DNA of 44,232 bases, taken from Colimorpha sp964483145. GTDB taxonomy: Bacteria; Bacteroidota; Bacteroidia; Bacteroidales; P3. The DNA lies in NCBI GenBank assembly GCA_964483145.1, contig CAZAAK010000006.1, forward strand, positions 1 through 44,232, in the 5' to 3' direction. A program made the translations under genes and the position numbers. Numbering within the stretch: the stretch's first letter is position 1; every line of letters starts with the position of its first letter. Under the pieces are notes generated by a model that was given only the letters and a program-made list of their open reading frames with translations, searched no databases and was not told where the DNA came from. Positions 32,834-41,300 of this stretch are shown piece by piece.

Positions 32834-34543
32834 ATGGGCGACACACAAATTTTTGATTTTGATTCCCCCTTGAATCAGTCATCCTACATCAAAGTCATTG
32901 GTGTTGGCGGTGGTGGAAACAATGCTGTCAACCATATGTTCCGCAAAGGTATTACTGGTGTTGATTTTATCGTCACCAATACCGATATGAAGGCCCTTAA
33001 CGGCAGTCCTGTACCAAATCAATTGGCTTTGGGCCACGAAGGTTTGGGGGTAGGGGGGCGTCCTGCCCGTGCCCGCAAAGCTGCAGAGGAAAAAGAGAAG
33101 GAGATAAAGGAACTTTTTGAGCACAATACCAAAATGATTTTTATCACTGCCGGTATGGGTGGAGGCACAGGCACTGGCGCAGCCCCTGTGATTGCCAAGT
33201 ATGCCAAAGAGATTAAGCTTGAGGTTGAGGACGATGACGATTCTAGTCAGATATTGGTTGTTGCAGTGGTTACCACTCCTTTCTTGTTTGAAGGCAACCG
33301 TCGAATCCAACAGGCCAATGAGGGGGTTGAAGAGTTGCGCAAATATGTTGATTCCATTTTGGTTATCAATAACGAAAAGTTGCGTTCTTACGGCAATCTT
33401 GTTATGTCCGATGCTTTTTCCATGGCCAATGACGTGTTGCTTACTGCGGTCAAGAGCATTGCCGAAATCATTACACTCAATGCTTGCGTCAATATCGACT
33501 TTCGCGATGTGAACACCGTAATGGAGAATAGCGGGACGGCCCTTATGGGTATTGGCGAAGGAGAAGGAGAGAACCGTGCTCTGCAGGCAGTTGAACAGGC
33601 CACTACTTCGGTACTGTTAAACGACAACGATATTGCTGGAGCAAAGAATGTTCTGCTATATTTTTCCTACAGCCCCGAGCATGAGATTACAATGGATGAG
33701 ATGGGAGTGGTCACTGGTTACATAACCGATAAGACTGGTAGCGAGGACACGAATGTAATTTGGGGCACCGGCTTTGATGAAACACTTGGTGACAAGGTTA
33801 AGATTACCCTTATTGCTACTGGTTTTGAGACAAAGGAACAGAAGAAACCTGATGTGCATGTGCTCCCTTCCGAGAATCCCGATGATCACAAGCCTATTGC
33901 CACCAAGAAGGATGATGAACCTACTTTGGTTCAAAACCAAAGACAGGATGGTTTTGTTGTTAAGGAGGTAGAGCCTAGTTGCGGAGATCCCACTGAGATT
34001 ACATCTGCTGCAACTCTGTTGCAGGGAGGTGGTTTCGGCTCTTCTTTTGAACCTAACTCGTTTGGGTCCAACGATAAATCCCAGCCTGCAGTCTCCCATG
34101 GAAAGAATGTCATTCTATTAGATGCAGAAGAACCTGGGGCAACGGAAAAACAATCTAGATTCCGTGATGCTGTGGAGGATGAGATAGCCTTAAAAGAACC
34201 TGCTAGGGATTCTGCTGTTGCAGCCAAGCCTCAGCCTGTTCCTCCATCTGCGGTTGCATCCAAAGTGGTGGAGCCCCCAATCGCTATGACTCGTCCTGTA
34301 GTTGCCAATAACCCGATTGACCGTGAGTCTCTCAGCCGAGCTGAGCGTATCAGAACCATGCATGAGTTGCTTCGCAACGACCCCAACGGTCCTCAAATTG
34401 TTGAAGACATGAATCCCGCAAGATATACCAGTGATGATCTCTACCAGGTTACCCATTCCAGCCATTCCGAGGTGAACCGTATTGTTGTGAACCCTGATGG
34501 ATCCATTACCGAGAACCGTTCACTCCATGACCTTCCTGATTGA
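32834..34543 (+). CDS. ftsZ: cell division GTPase FtsZ (long C-terminal region)
   Basis: Tubulin-like GTPase forming the division ring. The core (about 12-330) has GVGGGGNNAVNHM at the N terminus and the tubulin signature GMGGGTGTGAAPVIAKYAKE (about residue 107). The synergy-loop region contains the NIDFRDVNTVMENSGTALMG block. The total of 569 residues exceeds the typical 400-450 because of a Pro/Glu/Ser-rich linker (about 335-500). A helix-rich block near 500-530 (LSRAERIRTMHELLRNDPNG) is followed by a tail ending in SLHDLPD. The usual short C-terminal FtsA-binding peptide is not obvious; NPARYTSDDLYQV may be its counterpart, about 50 residues from the end. Confidence 0.97.
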   Translation: MGDTQIFDFDSPLNQSSYIKVIGVGGGGNNAVNHMFRKGITGVDFIVTNTDMKALNGSPVPNQLALGHEGLGVGGRPARARKAAEEKEKEIKELFEHNTKMIFITAGMGGGTGTGAAPVIAKYAKEIKLEVEDDDDSSQILVVAVVTTPFLFEGNRRIQQANEGVEELRKYVDSILVINNEKLRSYGNLVMSDAFSMANDVLLTAVKSIAEIITLNACVNIDFRDVNTVMENSGTALMGIGEGEGENRALQAVEQATTSVLLNDNDIAGAKNVLLYFSYSPEHEITMDEMGVVTGYITDKTGSEDTNVIWGTGFDETLGDKVKITLIATGFETKEQKKPDVHVLPSENPDDHKPIATKKDDEPTLVQNQRQDGFVVKEVEPSCGDPTEITSAATLLQGGGFGSSFEPNSFGSNDKSQPAVSHGKNVILLDAEEPGATEKQSRFRDAVEDEIALKEPARDSAVAAKPQPVPPSAVASKVVEPPIAMTRPVVANNPIDRESLSRAERIRTMHELLRNDPNGPQIVEDMNPARYTSDDLYQVTHSSHSEVNRIVVNPDGSITENRSLHDLPD

Positions 34544-34571
34544 TAGTGACTGATTTATAATAGAGTATTGG

Positions 34572-34600
34572 ACGGCGGACTGTATGTCCGCCGTTCTCTA
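34572..34600 (+). terminator. terminator after ftsZ
   Basis: ACGGCGGAC (34572-34580) pairs with GTCCGCCGT (34586-34594) around the loop TGTAT, followed by a short T-rich stretch TCTCTATAT. It sits about 28 bases after the ftsZ stop codon and marks the end of the dcw cluster. Confidence 0.65.
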
Positions 34601-34611
34601 TATCCGATAAT

Positions 34612-35550
34612 ATGAAGAAATCCGGAAAAGTTTTTGGCACTATTTGTGGCATCTTGGCTGCTGTGTGCTATGGCACCAATCCATTGGGTGCTCTTAAGCT
34701 ATACGCTGAGGGCATGCAGACTAGTAGTGTACTTTTTTACCGTTTTGGTCTAGCATGGCTAATTTTGGCTGTTGTTATGCTGATACGGGGTCTTCCTGTC
34801 AAGGGCCGGTGCAGAGAATCACTCCACGTTACAGGCAAGGAGTTTGGTGTGTTGTTTGCATTGGGTGTCCTTTTTATTTTTTCTTCGTTGGCACTCTACC
34901 TTAGTTTTCATGTGATGGGTGCAGGTGTGGCCTCCACCATTCTTTTTACTTACCCAGTTATGACGGCTGTTATTATGGCGGTCTTCTTTCACGAGAAAAT
35001 CAATTGGGTTACAGTTTCTTCCATTGTGCTCTCTTTCGTTGGGGTGGCACTACTTTATTGGGGCGATGGAACGGCGACCTTGCCTATAGGAGGCGTTGTA
35101 ATGGTACTTGTTTCGGCGCTAACTTATGCCATTTATATCATTGTTGTCAACCGTAGCCAGCTGAAGATGTCTTCCTTTAAGATTAATTTCTATGTACTCT
35201 TCTTTTGCGCTTTGGGGATGGTAGTATACTCCTTTGTTGCAGGTGAACCGCTTACGCTCCCCCAAAATGCAGCTAGTTGGGTCTATGTGGGTTGGCTGGC
35301 TATTGTCCCGGCCATTATGGCGCTCACACTTATGGTTTATGCGGCCAAATTGGTCGGTTCCACTACTACCGCTATATTGGGTGCTTTGGAGCCTCTCACT
35401 GCCGTGCTGATTGGCATATTTGTGTTTGATGAGGCTTTTTCCGTCAACTTGCTCATGGGAATTGTGCTCATTTTGGCTGCCGTTACGATGATTGTCGTTC
35501 TCCCGACCAAGCGTCTACCAAAGAAAACAAACAAACCCGATGTATCGTAG
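34612..35550 (+). CDS. EamA/DMT-family permease
   Basis: Inner-membrane protein of 312 residues with ten predicted helices arranged as two EamA repeats (about 8-150 and 160-300). Typical features: ending of repeat 1 at LSFVGVALLYWGDG, the second repeat starting at VVMVLVSALTYAIYIIVVNR and the late block GALEPLTAVLIGIFVFDEAF. DMT permeases export or import small metabolites such as amino acids; the substrate cannot be read from sequence. The C terminus is basic. It starts 68 bases after ftsZ, beyond a hairpin, and lies 37 bases before mnmA. Confidence 0.9.
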   Translation: MKKSGKVFGTICGILAAVCYGTNPLGALKLYAEGMQTSSVLFYRFGLAWLILAVVMLIRGLPVKGRCRESLHVTGKEFGVLFALGVLFIFSSLALYLSFHVMGAGVASTILFTYPVMTAVIMAVFFHEKINWVTVSSIVLSFVGVALLYWGDGTATLPIGGVVMVLVSALTYAIYIIVVNRSQLKMSSFKINFYVLFFCALGMVVYSFVAGEPLTLPQNAASWVYVGWLAIVPAIMALTLMVYAAKLVGSTTTAILGALEPLTAVLIGIFVFDEAFSVNLLMGIVLILAAVTMIVVLPTKRLPKKTNKPDVS

Positions 35551-35587
35551 ATATCCGGTAAATTGAAATTTGTCAAAGCTTTAACCT

Positions 35588-36661
35588 ATGAATATTGCTG
35601 CATTGGTCTCTGGTGGTGTTGATAGTTCTGTTGCCGTTCATTTGCTTAAAGAACAGGGATACGACCCCACTATTTTTTACATCCGCATTGGCATGGAGGA
35701 TGCGGATGGATATATTGATTGCCCAGCTGAGGAGGATATTGAAATCACTTCCTATATTGCCCGCAAGTACGGTTGCCACTTCGAGGAGGTGAACCTGCAT
35801 AAAGAATATTGGGACAATGTGGTGTCCTACACTATCGAATCGGTACGGAGGGGCCTTACTCCCAACCCCGACATTATGTGCAACAAACTCATCAAGTTTG
35901 GTGCTTTCATAGGACGTTGGGGCAAGGATTTTGACCACATTGCCACAGGACATTATGCCACCACCGACACAGTGGATGGCGTGCAGTTTCTAGCCACCGC
36001 CAAGGATCCCGTCAAGGATCAGACCGATTTTCTCTCCCAACTGAACTCTGCGCAGATTGACAAGCTTATGTTTCCTATCGGCCACTTAATGAAGAGCGAG
36101 GTGCGAGAGATTGCCCATCGGGCCAAATTGCCCAGTGCCGACCGCAAGGATTCGCAAGGTATCTGTTTTTTGGGCAAAATTAACTACAATGATTTTATCC
36201 GCCGGTATTTAGGAGAGAAGGAAGGACGGATTGTGGAACTGGAAACGGGTAGGGTTTTGGGTACGCATAGGGGCTATTGGTTCCACACCATTGGTCAGCG
36301 TAAAGGACTTTTTCTCAGCGGTGGGCCTTGGTTCGTGGTAAAAAAGGATATCAATGAGAATGTGCTTTACGTTTCTCAAGGCTACGATCCTGCTGCACAG
36401 TACGGCAATCAAATCGATCTTACGGGCTTCTACTTTCTTAGTAAGGATATCTGGGGTAGCCAGTTAGATGCCGGTCAAACAATAGATGTAAAATTCAAAA
36501 TCCGGCATACCCCTGAATTTGCCCAAGGTCACCTTTGCAAGACAGAACAGGGCTACCGCATTCTCTCTGATATTCGCATTCAGGGTATTGCCGCAGGCCA
36601 GTATGCCACTGTCTACGACAACAACGCCCACCTCGTTGTTGCTTCAGGAATGATTTGCTGA
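35588..36661 (+). CDS. mnmA: tRNA-specific 2-thiouridylase MnmA
   Basis: Cytoplasmic enzyme of 357 residues that puts sulfur at C2 of U34 in tRNA for Lys, Glu and Gln. The PP-loop ATP motif ALVSGGVDSSVAV is at the N terminus. Both catalytic cysteines are present: one in NPDIMCNKLIKFG (about residue 98) and one in SQGICFLGKI (about residue 195). The C-terminal beta-barrel part contains YVSQGYDPAAQYG. The CPAEEDIE insertion near residue 45 is of the form seen in Bacteroidales. All elements of the family are present at normal length. Confidence 0.96.
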   Translation: MNIAALVSGGVDSSVAVHLLKEQGYDPTIFYIRIGMEDADGYIDCPAEEDIEITSYIARKYGCHFEEVNLHKEYWDNVVSYTIESVRRGLTPNPDIMCNKLIKFGAFIGRWGKDFDHIATGHYATTDTVDGVQFLATAKDPVKDQTDFLSQLNSAQIDKLMFPIGHLMKSEVREIAHRAKLPSADRKDSQGICFLGKINYNDFIRRYLGEKEGRIVELETGRVLGTHRGYWFHTIGQRKGLFLSGGPWFVVKKDINENVLYVSQGYDPAAQYGNQIDLTGFYFLSKDIWGSQLDAGQTIDVKFKIRHTPEFAQGHLCKTEQGYRILSDIRIQGIAAGQYATVYDNNAHLVVASGMIC

Positions 36662-36738
36662 GTGCCGGTGGGTGATGCTAGTTTCTTTTTTTTGTTACTG
36701 TGCTAGCGTGTGGTGTTAGTCGCCAAAGTGGAGGATAT

Positions 36739-37389
36739 CTATTGCGTAAACACAAATTGTAATATATTTTCACCCATCTGAAGGGCTTTGGATCGCACTG
36801 CTTGGCTGTCGTTGTGCACGCTAGGGTCTTCCCAACCATCGCCCAAGTCGCATTCCCAACTGAAAAAGCATACTAGCCTTCCTTCGTAGATAAGGCCGTA
36901 CCCACGTGGTGGTAGGTTGTCGTGCTCGTGAATTTTTGGTAACCCATTGGGGAATTGGTATCGCTGATGGTAAATAGGGTGGTTGAAGGATAGCTCGACA
37001 AAGTCTAACTCGGGGAAGACCTTTTTCATGGCGGGAATGATGAATTCCTTGAGGCCGTAGTTATCATCGATATGCAAAAATCCTCCGCCAATGAGATAGT
37101 TACGTAGGTTTTGAGCTTCCTGGTTGCTGAAGACCACATTGCCGTGTCCGGTCATGTGCACAAAGGGATAGTTGAATAATTCCGAACTCCCTACATCCGC
37201 TACAGCGTAGTCCTTATCTAGGTTCATCTTGGCATCGGCATTGCAGAATGTTATCAAGTTTGTTAGTGAGGTGGGATTGGCGTACCAATCGCCTCCACCT
37301 CCGTATTTAAGCAAGGCTATCTGCGTTTGCCCCCAAGAGGGTAGTGCCGATGTTAGCAAAAACAGAATGACGAGTGGGCGGTGTTTCAT
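36739..37389 (-). CDS. exported DUF4159-family protein
   Basis: 216 residues with a signal peptide (MKHRPLVILFLLTSALPSWG). The body matches DUF4159 as I remember it: LLKYGGGGDWYANP near the mature N terminus, FVHMTGHGNVVFSNQEAQNL, the GGGFLHIDDNYGLKEF block and SFNHPIYHQRYQFPNGLPKI. The fold is glutamine-amidotransferase-like and the function is not known. In Bacteroidota these are often single proteins next to housekeeping genes. Here it is 8 bases downstream of rsmE and very likely in the same transcript. Confidence 0.85.
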   Translation of the reverse strand: MKHRPLVILFLLTSALPSWGQTQIALLKYGGGGDWYANPTSLTNLITFCNADAKMNLDKDYAVADVGSSELFNYPFVHMTGHGNVVFSNQEAQNLRNYLIGGGFLHIDDNYGLKEFIIPAMKKVFPELDFVELSFNHPIYHQRYQFPNGLPKIHEHDNLPPRGYGLIYEGRLVCFFSWECDLGDGWEDPSVHNDSQAVRSKALQMGENILQFVFTQ

Positions 37390-37397
37390 GGTCGGAA

Positions 37398-38108
37398 CTA
37401 TTTTTCGTTCATTAAGTTCAGGGCTACTGTGGCATACAAGGCAGCCGTCTCGGTCCGTAGTCGGCTACTACCCAAAGTTACTGCTCGAAAGCCTTTTGCC
37501 AAAGCGGCAGCGATTTCACGTTCTGAGAAATCGCCTTCAGGCCCTATCAGCACCACGGCATCTTGCTTGGGCGTGTAGATTTCCTTTAAGGTAAGCCGCT
37601 CGTCCCCGATGCAGTAGCACATTGCCAAAGAGGCATTGTTGGTATCGAGGTCGTTAAGGAAGTCGGTCAGCTTCAAAGGTTTGTCGATAATTGGCTTTTG
37701 GGCTTTGAGCGACTGTTTCATGGCACTTAGGGCCAGCTTTTCCAACCTATCGGTTTTTTGGTTGTAACGTTCGGAGCGGTCGCACAGTACGGGGGTGATG
37801 CGGTCGATGCCTATCTCCACCGCTTTTTCTACAAACCATTCCAACCGTGCGCTATTTTTGGTAGGTGCCACGGCCACATGCAAGTGAAATGGGCGTTGTT
37901 GGTATCCTCTCAACCGCTCCACAATTTCTACCTCGCATGCTTTGTCGTTGGGGATGCTGACGCGGGCGCGGCACATCACCCCATCGCCTGAGGTGACCCA
38001 TAACTCGTCGCCCACCCCCATGCGGAGCACCCGTACACAGTGTTTCGATTCCTCTTCAGACAGTTGGGAATAGAGCCCGGTGGTATCTTCTGCTAAAAAT
38101 AGACGCAT
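37398..38108 (-). CDS. rsmE: 16S rRNA (uracil(1498)-N3)-methyltransferase RsmE
   Basis: SPOUT-class methyltransferase (236 residues) modifying U1498 of 16S rRNA. The N-terminal PUA-like domain starts MRLFLAEDT and includes HCVRVLRMGVGDEL. The knotted catalytic domain shows the SAM-binding LIGPEGDFSEREI and VTLGSSRLRTETAALYA motifs. I chose the ATG at 38108; the frame is open to 38159, but the earlier ATG adds 17 unconserved residues. The promoter at 38183-38190 leaves a leader of about 70 bases. First gene of rsmE-DUF4159. Confidence 0.96.
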   Translation of the reverse strand: MRLFLAEDTTGLYSQLSEEESKHCVRVLRMGVGDELWVTSGDGVMCRARVSIPNDKACEVEIVERLRGYQQRPFHLHVAVAPTKNSARLEWFVEKAVEIGIDRITPVLCDRSERYNQKTDRLEKLALSAMKQSLKAQKPIIDKPLKLTDFLNDLDTNNASLAMCYCIGDERLTLKEIYTPKQDAVVLIGPEGDFSEREIAAALAKGFRAVTLGSSRLRTETAALYATVALNLMNEK

Positions 38109-38182
38109 TTTTTTGCTTTTGCTTGACAGGTTGTTACATAGCGTTGACTCTGAGACCATCCCCGAGTAACGCTACCGAGTTG

Positions 38183-38190
38183 CAAAGATA
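38183..38190 (-). promoter_or_regulatory. -7 promoter element (TATCTTTG) of rsmE
   Basis: Minus strand TATCTTTG followed by CA, about 75 bases upstream of the rsmE ATG, in the divergent region with the large exported protein gene. Confidence 0.65.
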
Positions 38191-38205
38191 CACATTTTTT
38201 TCGAA

Positions 38206-38239
38206 ACGGGACCATTCCAGATCTTTGGAATGGTCCCGT
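38206..38239. repeat. 14-bp perfect inverted repeat in a divergent promoter region
   Basis: ACGGGACCATTCCA (38206-38219) and TGGAATGGTCCCGT (38226-38239) around the loop GATCTT. It lies between the rsmE promoter and the start of the large exported protein gene. No T run follows in either direction, so an operator or a transcript-end structure is more likely than a standard terminator. Confidence 0.7.
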
Positions 38240-38381
38240 CGCGGAAGGTACACCAATCGGCAAATGCTTATCAATAGATTGTCAGCAATAAAAAATCCGA
38301 AGATCCGTTACTAATAATAGTAATCATCGCTTTTTGTATTTTGTCCAACAGACGAAAATGTTTAGCATAACAATTGCCAAT

Positions 38382-41300
38382 ATGAAAAAAACTTTCTTTT
38401 TATTAATAGCCCTGCTGGTATTTCTGATGCAGGGTCAAGTACTTCAGGCCCAAGTCCGTCCAAAGAAATCAAAGGCTTCTTTCGAACTTGACTCAATGGG
38501 TGTCCAACTGCTCCGTTATCTAAACGGCAATTCCAAGGTGGAGGAGAAATTAGCTGAGAATACTGCGTTGGTTGACAGTTTCGAAACTGTTCTCAACGGC
38601 CTCGATAGCAAATATCAGCAGCAAGTTGTGGATATTTACAATGCGGCCCGAAAAACTAAGATGGAGCCCACACCCGATTATATTAACCTCACTCGGACTC
38701 TTATTTCCTACAGTAACGCAACTATCTCGGCCACAATTTTTGACGAATGGCTCAATGCAGTTTCGGCTATTTTTGAGCTAACCAAAAAGAAAAAGGAAAT
38801 TATAGGTTTTATCGGGTACACTGCCGACCTGCTTGAGAGCCGTACGCTTTACAGGTCCAAATCCTCTCTTTGGCACGTGCAGGAGAATTCCAAGTTTGCA
38901 TTTGATGTGCTCAAGAACGATGTTCGCACCCGTTTTAAGGGTAAGGTGGAGTTGACTTACGCCTCGGGAACCGGTAAAAATGCCGATGAAAACACCATCC
39001 ATAATACCACGGGCGACTACTATTTCCTAACCGAGACTTGGGAGGGCAAGGGGGGGCGCCTTACGTGGAATCGTTGTGGTGTGTCCGAGACTGCCTGTTA
39101 TGCCGACTTGCAAGACTATTCCGCTTCTGTTAAATTGCCCAAGTTTACTGCAGATTCAGTCACCTTTATCAACACCAACTATTTCAAATCGCCCATCAAA
39201 GGTTCGGTTGAGGAGGCCCTAGCTTACAAGACCGATCCCGAGAAATACAATTTTCCCAAATTCCGGTCTTATCAGAAGGATTTTCAAATCAAGGACATCC
39301 TTCCGGGTGTTGATTTTGAGGGTAATTTTATGATGTATGGCGCGCGGTTTGTTACCAACGATGAGAAGAACCCTGCTTCAATGATTTTTTACCGCAACGG
39401 CAAACGTTTTCTGGTGGTCAGCTCTACCAAATTTTCCGTCTTGCCGCATATGCTCACTACCGAACGTGGCTCCGTTAAAATCTATATTGATAACGATTCT
39501 ATCACAAACTCTGGTGTTCTGGTGCGCTACACTACTGAGGATCAGCGGGTGAATATGGTAAACAGCACCAAGCGCAATTACTACAGCCCCTATAAGGACA
39601 GCTATCACCAACTCGATATTTTTTGCGAAAACATCAATTGGTACATTGCTCGGGATGTGGTGGAGTTCAGCATGGTGGCGCAAAACAACACCCAAACTTT
39701 TGTTACCTTTGAATCAAACCGATTTTATTCCCTTGCTAAGAGCATGGAAGTGCAGGGTATAGACAATGTTAGCCCCGTGGTGCGCATGTATCGGTACATG
39801 AAAGCCCACGAGATGAAGCAGGACTTTTCCTTAGTATCTTTCCAAAACTTCCTCCACATGGATGAAGGGCAGACAAAGCTAATGATACACGGCCTCTCTA
39901 AACAGGGGCTCGTCTCCTTTGATGAGGGTACAAATCGCATCCATGTCCATGACAAACTTTTGGGTTTTTACAAGGCCATTGTCAAGCAGCAGGGACACGA
40001 CTACGATGCCCTCACCCTACAGTCCGAAACCAAGACCAACAATGCCGAACTTGACCTCAAGACGCTCGATCTCAATGTTCATGGCATTGAAAAATTCGTG
40101 GTCAGTGACAGTCAGTTAGTGGTAGTGAAACCCTATGAAGGAAATATTGTGGTCAAGCGTAACCGCGACATCATCTTTTCGGGTTTTATCAATGTGGGCC
40201 GTTTCGAAATGAATGTAACCGGCGCCACTTTTTTCTACGACGATTTCCGGTTCGACTTGCCTCAAATCGATTCTGTCCGTTTTTATGTTACTGATTTTCG
40301 CGACACCAACAAGTTGCATATGGTGCGTACACCTCTGTACAATCTAGTGGGTGACATTCAGGTGGACAAACCCGACAACCACTGTGGCCTGAAGAAAAAC
40401 AAGGATTACCCCATCTTCAACAGCGTTCAACCCAGCTATGTCTACTATGACCGTCGGTTTATCTTCAATGGGGTCTACGATCGTAATCGTTTCTATTATT
40501 CGCTCTATCCTTTTGTTATCAAACAGCTTACCGACTTCAAGACCGATAGCCTCGAGTTTGTGGGTAAACTTACCTCTGCTGGCATCTTCCCAGAAATCGA
40601 ACAACCTCTCAAGGTCCAGCGCGATTATTCCCTCGGCTTTATCCACAAAACTACCGGTGATGGTTATCCAGCCTATGGCGGAAAGGGCACTTACCGCGAC
40701 ACGATTGCCCTCAGTTACGGCGGTCTCCGCGGCAAAGGTACGCTCGATTACCTTACCTCCACCACCGTTACCGATAAGTATATTTTCATGCCCGATTCAA
40801 TGATGGCCCAGTCCGACACCTTCTACGTTCGTCCGGAACAGGACTTCCCCGACGCCCACAACTCCAGCACCATTGTCCGTTGGTATCCTTATCAAGACTC
40901 AATGACTGTTTCGCAACTTCGCAACGGCCCACAGTTTCAGATGTATGGTGGGCTTACTCAACTCTCGGGCCGCCTAACCCTGCAACCCAAAGGCGCTACC
41001 GGTTACGGTACTGCCACTATTATGGAGGGTTCGCTTTATTCCAAGTGCTTTGAGATGAAGACACTTGAGATGAATTCAGGCAATACCAATTTCTCTCTCC
41101 GCTCCACCAAGTATGGTAACGAGGCCTTCTCCGCTCAGGGTGTGCGCTCGCATGTCGACTACGATGCTCATACTGGCCAATTTACCTCTGGCGATTCTCT
41201 TACCCGTACACTGCTACCCGCTCTCGGCTACGCTGCGTGGGTAGACCAATATACTTGGAATTGGGACCTCAAGGACCTACAATTAGATAATAGCAAGAGC

